Origin: an uncultured Lachnospiraceae bacterium
Lineage (GTDB): Bacteria; Bacillota; Clostridia; Lachnospirales; Lachnospiraceae
Reading direction: 5' to 3'
DNA length: 37,918 nucleotides
Assembly (NCBI GenBank): GCA_946558695.1
Contig: CAMNTQ010000032.1
Location: 1-37,918 of the forward strand
Part shown: one piece after another, positions 25,254-33,418 of the stretch
Layout: every line of letters begins with the position of its first letter
Numbering within the stretch: position 1 is the stretch's first letter
Position numbers and translations under genes: made by a program
The notes under the pieces: generated by a model
Told to the model about the DNA's origin: nothing
The model's database searches: none
The model's input: only the letters and a program-made list of their open reading frames with translations

Positions 25254-27095
25254 CTATTCTTCCAAAGGCGCAAGATCAATCGTTACCTGATCTTCTTTTG
25301 CCTCAATCAAATACACGCCTTTCTCCAACCTCTGACACTCCCCGCCTTCTATACGGTTCACCGTCTCCTGCTCCGTCCTCAGTAGGAACCACACCGGATT
25401 CTCCATACTGGTATACTTGAGTGTAATCTTATTGTCTTCCCGCTTCTGCGCATAATCAACCGCCATAAAATTGCGGATTCTCTGATCGCACTCTGATACG
25501 GTCGTACCTGAGAAAGCATGAAAATTTTTCCAGTGGTATCTGATATTCCAATTAAAATCGGAAGCCAGCTTATCAATTCCCTCTTCTCCTTCCTCGGGAT
25601 AAACACCCTCGCTTACATCCATCCGCACACTGGTATAGCCAAGCGCTGTCTCCGCACTTCTAACCCGGAAATCCTCCATATATGTATGTCTGGTTCCATC
25701 GCTGAGCGCGCTCTGTTTTGTAATACTGTCTGAAAGGTATCCGATAATCTCGCTGTCTCCACTATAGTCATTTACGATGGTCCGCACCGACTCGAGCAGC
25801 TCTTCCTGCAGAGCCGACTCTACTTCTGCGTCCGTCATCTCTCCCGCATAAAAGGAGGTGAACTTATAACTAGGAAGCGCCTTATTCATAAAACGCAAAT
25901 CCTCCTGAAGCTTCTGTCCGACAGGCGTATCTGACACACTCTCGCCGGACAGTCCGGTCTCCGCACTCTGCTCTTTGATCCGCTTCATATAAAACTCAAG
26001 ATTTGTCTGACTGGGGATATTATCCTCTTTATAATCATATTGCGGCGTCATCATGCAGGAAAGTCCCAGTGTATTCTTCCGATATGCAGATATGACCGAG
26101 GGCCACGCAATATTCCAAAGGACATCCGACATCGACTGTCCGTAACGGCTCCTCATCTCTTCCTCATTCTCTGAAGCAAAGGAAGGATAGTTCACGATCA
26201 GCATATTCTGTGCGTTCACTACCGGATATATGTCATACTCTCTGGCCTTTGCCGACATTGCAGACAACAGCCCAAGCCCTGCTGCATCCTCCATGTAGCT
26301 GCCATTTACAGCAAACACATGAGCGCTCCCGCACGGATTTCCCCAGATAACTGCCGGATATTCCTCTTCCTTCATTTCTTCCTTCATTTCTTTCTCCAAA
26401 AGTCCCTGCATATATGCCTCGGCCTTGGGAGCCAGCGTATACCACGGAAATGTAAGCTCCATATCCTGACGCTTCTTTGTCTCTTCTTGATCCTCGCTTT
26501 GATATACTGCTTCTCCTCCAAGCAGGAAACCTTCCTTGAGACGGATGCCTTCCACAGTTACACTCGCCTCCTTAACCTCTTTGATTCCCAAAAGCCGCCG
26601 CAACTCCGGCGTCTCTTCTATCACAGATGTATCCGGCAGATTACAGAAGATGAGATTGATTCCATTTTTCGTATATTCCGTCAAAAGCGAATACAACTCC
26701 TCCTGCCGCCAGTCCACTCCCGCGGCATCCATGATCAAAAACTCTGGATTTTGCGTCTCCTCCTGTTCCCCTGCCGCCTGATACTCCTCTATTGTCTCAA
26801 ACTTATGAATCTCACGTTTTGTATAGACAGCCCAGTTATAGACAACCGTACCGGCCGGCTCACTTTCGCCGCCGATATAGATCACGCTTCTGCGGGCTTC
26901 ACCGCCGATACCCCCGCCCTCTTTCCCGGCCGGCTCATAGGCGGTACTGCGTGTGGAAAGCTGCTCTCTGTCAAGCGCATACGGATTTTTCTCATATCCT
27001 TTCCAACTCTCTAACACAACGTTCGTAAACTGAAACAGTAAGAACACAATAAACATTACGATCGTAATAGTAAAATAATTTCTACGTGATACCAT
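25254..27095 (-). CDS. DUF2194-like membrane-anchored protein at the PelA position
   Basis: A 613-residue protein with one N-terminal membrane segment (about 8-27) and a large extracellular part. Residues about 68-290 form an alternating alpha/beta region (SVIYIGGESE, NPEFLIMDAAGVDW, INLIFCNLP, AHVFAVNGSYM), and about 300-600 contain SFASENEEEMRSRYGQSMSDVLW and MTPQYDYKEDNIPSQTNLEFYMKRIKEQ. This suggests DUF2194, a family of unknown activity; the domain name is from memory and not tested. In Gram-positive Pel loci a PelA deacetylase is encoded between pelE and pelF, so this protein holds that place. I could not find the clear HxxH and aspartate set of a CE4 deacetylase. A surface modification or processing role is inferred from position. 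Confidence 0.72.
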   Translation of the reverse strand: MVSRRNYFTITIVMFIVFLLFQFTNVVLESWKGYEKNPYALDREQLSTRSTAYEPAGKEGGGIGGEARRSVIYIGGESEPAGTVVYNWAVYTKREIHKFETIEEYQAAGEQEETQNPEFLIMDAAGVDWRQEELYSLLTEYTKNGINLIFCNLPDTSVIEETPELRRLLGIKEVKEASVTVEGIRLKEGFLLGGEAVYQSEDQEETKKRQDMELTFPWYTLAPKAEAYMQGLLEKEMKEEMKEEEYPAVIWGNPCGSAHVFAVNGSYMEDAAGLGLLSAMSAKAREYDIYPVVNAQNMLIVNYPSFASENEEEMRSRYGQSMSDVLWNIAWPSVISAYRKNTLGLSCMMTPQYDYKEDNIPSQTNLEFYMKRIKEQSAETGLSGESVSDTPVGQKLQEDLRFMNKALPSYKFTSFYAGEMTDAEVESALQEELLESVRTIVNDYSGDSEIIGYLSDSITKQSALSDGTRHTYMEDFRVRSAETALGYTSVRMDVSEGVYPEEGEEGIDKLASDFNWNIRYHWKNFHAFSGTTVSECDQRIRNFMAVDYAQKREDNKITLKYTSMENPVWFLLRTEQETVNRIEGGECQRLEKGVYLIEAKEDQVTIDLAPLEE

Positions 27096-27108
27096 CTTTA
27101 CTCTCTCC

Positions 27109-28068
27109 TCAACTGAAAATTCGAATCATTTCCAGTGTCTCGCTGTCAATGACCACATCTGATTTTTTCAGGGCGTTCAGCGTCTCAAAAAAAGCTTCCC
27201 TGTCTTTTATCAAAAAATAAAGCTTCAGTCTGCAGGTATAGGCGCACAACTCCTCCGGAAACTGCTCCACAAGCCTCAGGCACCATTTCCTGGCGCTTTC
27301 AAACTCCCCGATCTCCATCAGCCGCAGACACAGACCTTCGTATCGTCTCCCGGTCATCACTGCAGCATTCTTACTATATAAAATCTCTGCGGTTTCTTCC
27401 ATCATCCTGACAAAACCGCTCTGCTCTAATTCTGTAAACACCTTCTCTTTCAAGGTATGATTCATATAATCTATCAGTTTTTCCTCGTACTCCGTCTGTT
27501 CAGAATTCTCCTCCCATATCTTCGTATACATCTTTCTCACATTCATACGGAATTCATTCAGTTTATCGCTCAGTACAGATGCCGCATAATGCGCCGTCTC
27601 GGAATCCTCCGCATCCAGCGCAAGGGCAATCGATGAAAGAGACTCCTCCGTCTCTCCTCTGATAATACTCATCATCGCTTTGCGGAGACTTTTTTTATCA
27701 TTCACAGCAATCGCCTCCTCTACAGGTATCACGTTGCGCTCTATTTCTTCATTTGCTTTTACCTGCGTCTCAACACGGTCCTTTTTAAAAGTTACATCTT
27801 CAAGGTTTATCCCGAATCTGAAAATCGTCAGATAAAGCAGATGTGACACCAAAAAGAACAGTATTCCAACTACCGGACACAATACGATCACAACAGACCG
27901 GATCAGGTACGTCCGCCTGTTGTCACGCAGAATTTCTGTCTCCCCTTCTCTTTTCAGAGTTTTCAAAGGAGCGGCAATGAACAAACCGTAAAGGAAATAT
28001 ACAACCGCCGCTGCTGTATTCAGAAAAAGTATGAGCAAAAAAAGACTTTCTTCTCTCGTCAGTATCAT
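27109..28068 (-). CDS. pelE: PelE-like membrane protein with helical-repeat domain
   Basis: A 319-residue protein with two N-terminal membrane segments (about 8-32 and 55-83), then a conserved stretch RNVIPVEEAIAVNDKKSLRKAMMSIIRG (about 111-138) and SETAHYAASVLSDKL. A wholly helical, TPR-like cytoplasmic region runs to the end, with GEFESARKWCLRLVEQFPEELCAYTCRLKLYFLI near 255-288. PelE is the scaffold of the Pel inner-membrane complex and contacts PelD. Its ATG overlaps the pelD stop (ATGA), and the next gene starts 13 nt later. The match of layout, order and neighbours makes the call good although sequence conservation in the family is low. Confidence 0.85.
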   Translation of the reverse strand: MILTREESLFLLILFLNTAAAVVYFLYGLFIAAPLKTLKREGETEILRDNRRTYLIRSVVIVLCPVVGILFFLVSHLLYLTIFRFGINLEDVTFKKDRVETQVKANEEIERNVIPVEEAIAVNDKKSLRKAMMSIIRGETEESLSSIALALDAEDSETAHYAASVLSDKLNEFRMNVRKMYTKIWEENSEQTEYEEKLIDYMNHTLKEKVFTELEQSGFVRMMEETAEILYSKNAAVMTGRRYEGLCLRLMEIGEFESARKWCLRLVEQFPEELCAYTCRLKLYFLIKDREAFFETLNALKKSDVVIDSETLEMIRIFS

Positions 28069-30245
28069 ACCACTTCCTCCTTCAACAGGCTTTCATAGCC
28101 GGAACGCGCAAAACGCTCCCGGACCATTTTTGCATTCTCGGCATCCGTATTCGACAGCAGGACATAGAGCCTGCCATCCGCTAATACTCCCATGTAATCG
28201 GACGATCTGATGTTATCGCCAAGCACCGCTGCCGCCTGGTCATAGCTTCGGTCCCCTGTCTGAACTTCCAGCAATGCACACTCGGTCAGTCCTTTTCTCT
28301 TCGCTTCAAAGAATGCATGGACTAACTGTGAAAACGCACTTTCTGTCATCACGTCCGTCCCTTCCATATAGCGCTGATTCCTGAGGTTCTCTAAATAATG
28401 GCTCGCGCGCACCGTCGCATTCTGAATCAAGGTTCCTATGATTGTCAGACGGTTGGTCTCCGCGAGAGTCATACGCTGCCACGGAACGCCCCAAAGCATC
28501 AGAATCAGCTGCATCTGCCCGTCTGAATATACTGCACTGGCAACTAACGGGAACTTATCATTCATCTCTTTATTAATGTAGACACGTCCCTCTCTCAGCT
28601 CGCCGTACATTTCCTCCATTGCATCATATCTAATGGAGTTCCCCAGTTTTCTGGCAGCTGCCGATGTTGCGGAAAACAGTCTGGCGTAACTTTCATTTGC
28701 CACGAGATAGATGGCCACATCCTTGCTGTCCATCAACTGCCCCAGCATCTGCGCTGCATAGAACAGCACCTCCTCCGGCGCGTACCTTTCAAGCCTTGAA
28801 GTGATCTCATAGATCTTTCCAAGACTGTCCCGCTGGTTCACGAGCTGCGTCTCAAAATTCTGTTTGATGCGCACATTACTGTCATTAATCACCGCAATGC
28901 CTTCAATCTTCTCATAGAGATACCGTATCTCCTCTTCCTTATCATCTGTCACATGACGGAGATGGTCTCTCATATATCCCACAGCCATTCCTACGATAAA
29001 TAACTGCGCCATCCACACATATGTACTATAATCCAGCAGCACCTCGTACCCGCTGCGCTCATAGGACTGCCGGAACCAATACCCGATCGCTGCCAAGAGC
29101 GCCGAAAAAATTGCCTGCTGCTGCCCGTGGACAATTGCAAAAAGCAGCACATATAATAGGAAGAAATCCAGTTTGCCAAAATACTGGCTTCCCACTGTAT
29201 GACTGTCCAGCCAGAAGAACACGGCAAAGCAGACTATACTTTCAATAAAAGGTACCGCGTTTTTAAAGATTACTTTAACGTTGTGCCTAAGCTTTCCGCT
29301 CCACCCTCCGCCAGTCTCTCCGTCCTTGATAAAGGTTTCGCTGTAACGCTTCATAAATTGGACAACCTTCTCCACGCCTTCTTCATAGTGATGGAAAATT
29401 TTCTGTCCAAACTCTTCTTCAAACCTGCGTCCGTCCAAGATTCTGCGCTGTACCTCCCCGGCCGAATGATCTGAAATCGTGATTCCTAAGCCAAGCTTCT
29501 TCCCTATCAGCTCAGCGAGCCAAAACTCATCAATCTCTTCCATGGAAGAAATATGATAACAAGGCTGTACAGTCTCCTCACTTACTATCACTTTATAAAT
29601 AAGTTCTACCGCGTCATTCAGATACAGCATCGAGAACTTTTTCCGTCTGTTTGCCGAAATCCGCCCCGTCTTTAACGCCTCCAGACACATCTCAAAACAG
29701 GGGCTTCCAATCTCCTGTCCTTTGCGGGGAATATGATAAATATGATCAAGGCGCAGGATGACCGTATCCGTCCCCTGTATCTCTCTGTAATTGGTACAAA
29801 GACCTTCTCCCTGAGATACGGCCGGCGCCTTAAATCCCCTCGGAGATACCGCTGTCGTCTCTGGAATATCATTTGCAAAAGAACTGTCATACACTTCCTG
29901 CGAAGAAAGATAGATGAACCTTCCTCTTCCATACATCGAATACGCCGACAAAAGATTTACCATCGACGTCGTGTAGCGCAGCGCCTCTGCCTGTCCGTTG
30001 TATCTCCAGTCAAAATTCGTATCATACGCGCCCATGAACAATATCACATCCGGTGACGCACTCTCTATAATATCTTTCATGTTACCGTCAGTATATAAAA
30101 ACTGATATTTTTCAAACACACGCTTGCGTGAGATTCCTTTTTCCTTCCGCCCCGTCAGCCAATATATTCTGTGATTGTCCTTATTAAGTTTGTCAATCAT
30201 GGCATCAACGATCATGCTGTCATCGCCAATTAATAATATGTTCAT
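28065..30245 (-). CDS. pelD: PelD-like c-di-GMP receptor fused to a degenerate SDR domain
   Basis: A 726-residue protein with four parts: an SDR/epimerase-like domain (1-300), four membrane segments (about 331-346, 360-373, 376-392, 408-424), a coiled linker then GAF domain (about 478-620), and a GGDEF-like domain (about 626-722). The last part keeps the c-di-GMP inhibitory-site motif R680-S-S-D683, while the GGDEF position reads ADGRL (689-693), so it should bind but not make c-di-GMP. The SDR part lacks key residues: the GxxGxxG loop reads G7-D-D-S-M-I-V, and the YxxxK position reads P141 to Q145, so it is probably non-catalytic. PelD proteins gate the PelF/PelG synthase by binding c-di-GMP. 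First gene of the operon; AGGAGA lies just before the start. Confidence 0.9.
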   Translation of the reverse strand: MNILLIGDDSMIVDAMIDKLNKDNHRIYWLTGRKEKGISRKRVFEKYQFLYTDGNMKDIIESASPDVILFMGAYDTNFDWRYNGQAEALRYTTSMVNLLSAYSMYGRGRFIYLSSQEVYDSSFANDIPETTAVSPRGFKAPAVSQGEGLCTNYREIQGTDTVILRLDHIYHIPRKGQEIGSPCFEMCLEALKTGRISANRRKKFSMLYLNDAVELIYKVIVSEETVQPCYHISSMEEIDEFWLAELIGKKLGLGITISDHSAGEVQRRILDGRRFEEEFGQKIFHHYEEGVEKVVQFMKRYSETFIKDGETGGGWSGKLRHNVKVIFKNAVPFIESIVCFAVFFWLDSHTVGSQYFGKLDFFLLYVLLFAIVHGQQQAIFSALLAAIGYWFRQSYERSGYEVLLDYSTYVWMAQLFIVGMAVGYMRDHLRHVTDDKEEEIRYLYEKIEGIAVINDSNVRIKQNFETQLVNQRDSLGKIYEITSRLERYAPEEVLFYAAQMLGQLMDSKDVAIYLVANESYARLFSATSAAARKLGNSIRYDAMEEMYGELREGRVYINKEMNDKFPLVASAVYSDGQMQLILMLWGVPWQRMTLAETNRLTIIGTLIQNATVRASHYLENLRNQRYMEGTDVMTESAFSQLVHAFFEAKRKGLTECALLEVQTGDRSYDQAAAVLGDNIRSSDYMGVLADGRLYVLLSNTDAENAKMVRERFARSGYESLLKEEVV

Positions 30246-30308
30246 TGTCTCCTGCCATCCTTTTCATTAATTTGTTGGTAGTCCCGCTAATTCATTATAT
30301 GTGTGAAT

Positions 30309-30355
30309 AATATTTTTATAGCTATACAATATTATACTATAACTATAAAAATATT
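30309..30355. promoter_or_regulatory. 47-bp dyad, probable operator between pelD and the XRE gene
   Basis: Outer arms of 13 bp are perfect (AATATTTTTATAG at 30309-30321 against 30343-30355), and 7 of the 10 inner positions also pair around the centre at 30332. The dyad covers the -10 box and spacer of the predicted pelD promoter and lies 42 nt before the regulator's ATG. It suits binding of the divergently encoded XRE protein and control of both genes. The AT content alone makes some symmetry easy, but a 13-bp exact arm is more than expected by chance. Confidence 0.55.
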
Positions 30356-30359
30356 ACAA
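30331..30359 (-). promoter_or_regulatory. Predicted sigma-A promoter of the pelD operon
   Basis: On the minus strand, TTGTAA (30354-30359) and a perfect TATAAT (30331-30336) are 17 nt apart. Transcription would start near 30324, giving a leader of about 80 nt before pelD. No riboswitch or attenuator fold was recognised in the leader. Confidence 0.65.
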
Positions 30360-30396
30360 TTGATATATCTATCATTATTTTTAAAGGACGTTTTTT

Positions 30397-30717
30397 ATGA
30401 AAGAAATCAATTTTTGGGAAATCGGAAGGAAACTGAAAGAGACCCGTACATCGAAGGGACTTACGCAAGAATATATCGCCCATATGGCAGATGTGAATAC
30501 AAGCCACATCAGCAATATAGAAAATAACCGAGTAAAGGTTTCTCTTCCCACTCTGGTGCATATATGCAATGCATTAAATGTGACAGTTGATTATATTTTG
30601 TCGGAGGAATATACTGATACTTCCTCAGTTCTTGACGAAGAAATACTCCGCCATCTCCGCTCTTGCACTGTGAAAACAAAAAAACAGATTATTCAGATCA
30701 TTCAGATTCTGAAATAA
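30397..30717 (+). CDS. XRE-family (Cro/C1-type) transcriptional regulator
   Basis: A 106-residue protein, the only plus-strand gene in the window. A helix-turn-helix of the lambda-repressor type covers about 10-64: IGRKLKETRTSKGLTQEYIAHMADVNTSHISNIENNRVKVSLPTLVHICNALNVTVDYIL. It is followed by a short C-terminal helix region (about 76-106) that may dimerise; no sensor domain is present. AAAGGA lies 8 nt before the start. It is divergent from pelD over a 151-bp gap containing the 47-bp dyad, so it is the best candidate for local control of the operon. Whether it represses or activates cannot be read. Its stop codon is one base from the end of the convergent small gene at 30719-30964. Confidence 0.93.
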   Translation: MKEINFWEIGRKLKETRTSKGLTQEYIAHMADVNTSHISNIENNRVKVSLPTLVHICNALNVTVDYILSEEYTDTSSVLDEEILRHLRSCTVKTKKQIIQIIQILK

Positions 30718-30718
30718 A

Positions 30719-30964
30719 TCAGCGTCCACAGCATTCGGCCATCAACTGCACAGCGTATTGAAACCCAAGCTTAAATCCGCCCTCCTCTGCAATCATCGCA
30801 ACCTCATAGAAGCTGTCTCGCTGCAATTCATATGCCTGTACACTGATACTGTCTTTTTCTTCTTTCAGTACAGCTTCTACCTTACTCTCTAATTTCACTC
30901 TTTGTTCTCTGAAAGCTACCGTCTCCTGCATGATATTTCTGTATATCTCTTCTATTTTATCCAT
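30719..30964 (-). CDS. Small DUF6809-like protein
   Basis: An 81-residue helical protein without signal peptide, starting MDKIEEIYRNIMQE and ending in a YELQRDSFYEVAMIAEEGGFKLGFQYAVQLMAECC segment. The end matches the small DUF6809 family common in Lachnospiraceae and in their mobile elements; function unknown. The start is strongly supported by CGGAGG 7 nt upstream. It is convergent with the XRE regulator with a single base between the stop codons, and no terminator is visible between them, so its transcript may run antisense across the regulator. Confidence 0.75.
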   Translation of the reverse strand: MDKIEEIYRNIMQETVAFREQRVKLESKVEAVLKEEKDSISVQAYELQRDSFYEVAMIAEEGGFKLGFQYAVQLMAECCGR

Positions 30965-31112
30965 AATTTTCCTCCGTACTTTCTATGCTTCGCAGACTAA
31001 AAGTCTGGCCGCCGCCTGATATCTCCTTGATCAGTTTTCTCCTCCATCATTTTTCACCTGTGCGATTGCAGCTTTTTCTTCCTTCCGAAGTGCCCTATAT
31101 AGTGTGCATCAT

Positions 31113-31150
31113 AAAAAGAGCCGCGACAACCTCTGTCGCGGCTCTTTTCA
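31113..31150 (-). terminator. Strong hairpin terminator after the DUF5688 gene
   Basis: A 12-bp perfect GC-rich stem (AGAGCCGCGACA and its complement, five-base loop) has A-runs before and T-runs after, so it can work in both directions. It lies about 45 nt past the stop of the gene at 31194-32093. The bases between it and the DUF6809 gene (30965-31112) hold only a 6-bp hairpin (30993-31007) and no gene I can support. Confidence 0.92.
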
Positions 31151-31193
31151 CTGCTATGCAAAATGTTCCGGCTTGCGGCAGCCTAAAAAAGCG

Positions 31194-32093
31194 TCACATG
31201 CAAAGCCTGCCCTTCTCTCTGTCATAATAGTATGCCCTGTCGGAAAGCACCTCCTCCGCTTCTACCTGCGTCTGATTGATCTCTGCAACCAAGCCGCAAA
31301 GCTCCTCCTTTCCGGGAGCCGCGCCTTCGGGGACGACAATCACTTCATGGACGCTGCTCGGAAGCACATAATAGTTACTCTTTAAATACATTCCAATCGC
31401 TTTCAGACGGCCTTCATAAAGGATGACGGCCGCGCCGTAACTGCGGAGCCGGTTACTGAGCACATACATATCGTCCTCCCCACATTTCGTATCTTCCGCC
31501 TCGCTTTCGCCGAATACCCCGCAGGATATCTCCTCTATCACAGCGCTCATAGAAGAAAATTCATCCGGCAGAAGCCTTGAAGTATTTTCTCTGGCCCGTC
31601 TGTAAAGTTTCTTTTTCGATATCTCCCACATAGCCAAATGTTCATTCCGTACAGGCATCGTCGCAGTCCCGTATCTGTTCACTTCCAGCAGCACGCAGAA
31701 CACGATGGCCAGATCAAGATAAGCAATATAGGGAACATTTTTTAACATCTCCGAATTCGCCTTAAGATTTACCAAACGATAGATCAGCTTGTCTTTAATC
31801 TCACTGTAGTCGCTAATCTTTTCTTCTCCCCACGACTTCTGGAAGCGTACTTCATGATAAAGCCTCAGTATATCCGAAGTTATGTATTCCAAGGAGATCC
31901 CGTTCTGGAACTGCCGATAATATTCCTCCAAATATATCGTCGGAGAAATATTGATGTTTCTTTCTGTCAGTGTAATCCCTCTGCGGATTGTGCCGTTATT
32001 CTTTTCCGCCGTATGGATACATACCGCTACATTATCTTTTACCGCCTCCTTCATTCTGTCTTCCACTGCCTGTACAAACTGATAATATGTCAT
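31194..32093 (-). CDS. DUF5688-family protein, function unknown
   Basis: A 299-residue soluble protein. It starts MTYYQFVQAVEDRMKEAV and contains NISPTIYLEEYYRQFQNG, the pattern of DUF5688 proteins that are abundant, often in several copies, in Lachnospiraceae genomes. Middle and C-terminal parts (DEFSSMSAVIEEI, MYVLSNRLRSYGAAVILYEGRLKAIG, YYVLPSSVHEVIVVPE) are also typical. No catalytic motif, signal peptide or membrane segment is visible. GAAGG lies 9 nt before the start. It is a single-gene unit between the efp terminator and its own terminator. Confidence 0.85.
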   Translation of the reverse strand: MTYYQFVQAVEDRMKEAVKDNVAVCIHTAEKNNGTIRRGITLTERNINISPTIYLEEYYRQFQNGISLEYITSDILRLYHEVRFQKSWGEEKISDYSEIKDKLIYRLVNLKANSEMLKNVPYIAYLDLAIVFCVLLEVNRYGTATMPVRNEHLAMWEISKKKLYRRARENTSRLLPDEFSSMSAVIEEISCGVFGESEAEDTKCGEDDMYVLSNRLRSYGAAVILYEGRLKAIGMYLKSNYYVLPSSVHEVIVVPEGAAPGKEELCGLVAEINQTQVEAEEVLSDRAYYYDREKGRLCM

Positions 32094-32211
32094 CTATAAA
32101 TACCTTCATGCAGTAAAGTACATTTTTTTAAATCTTCTTTCTTTGAAAATACAGCAGAAATTTTGCCAAAGACTTCTCAGAATTGAAATATATTATGGTA
32201 ACACACATTAT

Positions 32212-32244
32212 AAAAAAGCCTTGCCGAAAAAGCAAGACTTTTTT
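32212..32244 (-). terminator. Terminator after efp
   Basis: An inverted repeat of A6-G-(C)-CTTGC against GCAAG-(A)-CTTTTTT with a loop of about 6 nt and one mismatch lies 20 nt beyond the efp stop codon. The A- and T-rich arms would allow termination in both directions. Confidence 0.75.
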
Positions 32245-32264
32245 ATCAAAATTAAAATATTCTT

Positions 32265-32822
32265 TTATGCTCTTGAAAGATAATCTCCTGTACGGGTATC
32301 AATCTTAATCTTCTCTCCCTGCTCTACGAACAGCGGAACATTCACCTGCGCTCCCGTCTCAACAATCGCCGGCTTTGTCGCGCCCTGAGCGGTATCTCCC
32401 TTAAATCCCGGCTCTGTCTCTGTAATCTCAAGCTCTACCGTAAGCGGCGGCTCTATCGCAAATACGCTTCCCTGATAGGAACTGAGCTTCACATTCTCAT
32501 TCTCCTTTACAAACTTCAGCGAATCACCGACTGTATCTGCATTCACCGCAATCTGCTCGAATGTCTCATTGTCCATAAAATTAAAAAGATCGCCGTCATT
32601 GTAGAGATACTGCATCTCTTTTCTCTCGATATGAGCATTCTCAAACTTCTCTGTGGGACGGAATGTCTTCTCCACAACGCCACCGTTAATAATATTCTTC
32701 AGCTTCGTGCGCACAAAGGCTGCTCCTTTTCCGGGTTTTACATGCTGAAACTCCAATATCTGATAGACAACTCCCTCAATCTCTACGGTAAGTCCATTTT
32801 TAAAATCGCCTGCTGATACCAT
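32265..32822 (-). CDS. efp: Translation elongation factor P
   Basis: A 185-residue, full-length three-domain EF-P that rescues ribosomes stalled at proline runs. The conserved loop [11 protein letters not shown] carries Lys32, the residue modified in many bacteria; the C-terminal signature is present ([14 protein letters not shown]). No modification enzyme is encoded nearby. A strong AAGGAGG lies 8 nt before the ATG. It follows yqeG by 59 nt in the same direction and is the last gene before a terminator. Confidence 0.98.
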   Translation of the reverse strand: MVSAGDFKNGLTVEIEGVVYQILEFQHVKPGKGAAFVRTKLKNIINGGVVEKTFRPTEKFENAHIERKEMQYLYNDGDLFNFMDNETFEQIAVNADTVGDSLKFVKENENVKLSSYQGSVFAIEPPLTVELEITETEPGFKGDTAQGATKPAIVETGAQVNVPLFVEQGEKIKIDTRTGDYLSRA

Positions 32823-32881
32823 GCTAATCCTCCTTAATCGTGCCCGAAAGACACTTATCGTTCTTTTTCACTTTCTTAATT

Positions 32882-33418
32882 CTATAATAGATTCTGCCTT
32901 TTTTCAACCTTTTTTTCTCTCTTTAGGCTTCTTCGGTAAAAGTACAGCACAATCCTCTCCAGATACCGCTTTAATACAATCTGAATCTCCTCTCTGGGAT
33001 GGATCGGCTTCACTAAAATACATCGGATTCCTGTCCGCTTGGCCCCCCACACATCTGTAAAGAGCTGGTCTCCGATAAACAACGTATTACCGGTATCGGT
33101 TCCCATAATCTCCATCGCCTTTTTATAATTCTTCACAGAAGGCTTATGGGCATTATATATATAGTCAACCTGTATCTTCTCATTAAACATCTGAACTCTC
33201 GGTTCCTGATTGTTCGAAAGCAGACAGCACCGGTATCCGGTCGCTTTCAGTCTTTCAAACAGCCTGACCGCCCGCTCATCTGCGGGTGCTCCGTGAGGAA
33301 CCAGCGTATTGTCAATATCAAAGATAATTCCCCGAAAGCCGCTCTCGTAAAGCTCATCAAAATCTATAACGTATGCCGCCGCCGCATACCCGTCCGGAAA
33401 AAATATATCAAACATCAT
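32882..33418 (-). CDS. yqeG: YqeG-family HAD-type phosphatase
   Basis: A 178-residue HAD IIIA phosphatase. Motif I is FDIDNTL (nucleophile D34, D36), motif II LLSNN (near 67-71), the Lys of motif III is in AHKPSVKNY, and motif IV is FIGDQLFTDVWGA. Related proteins include phosphatidylglycerophosphate phosphatases and the ribosome-linked YqeG of B. subtilis, where it neighbours yqeH and aroE; here too it neighbours an aro gene. The C-terminus is helical and basic. Its ATG overlaps the aroK stop (ATGA). Confidence 0.93.
   Translation of the reverse strand: MMFDIFFPDGYAAAAYVIDFDELYESGFRGIIFDIDNTLVPHGAPADERAVRLFERLKATGYRCCLLSNNQEPRVQMFNEKIQVDYIYNAHKPSVKNYKKAMEIMGTDTGNTLFIGDQLFTDVWGAKRTGIRCILVKPIHPREEIQIVLKRYLERIVLYFYRRSLKREKKVEKRQNLL

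Noticed and set aside
30246-30330. A c-di-GMP riboswitch in the pelD leader
   Set aside because: The leader is about 80 nt and no GEMM-type conserved core or paired stems could be found in it.
30309-30355. Inverted repeat around the pelD promoter as an invertible (phase-variable) promoter switch
   Set aside because: The arms are only 21 bp apart, too little for site-specific inversion, and no invertase gene lies nearby; an operator explains it better.
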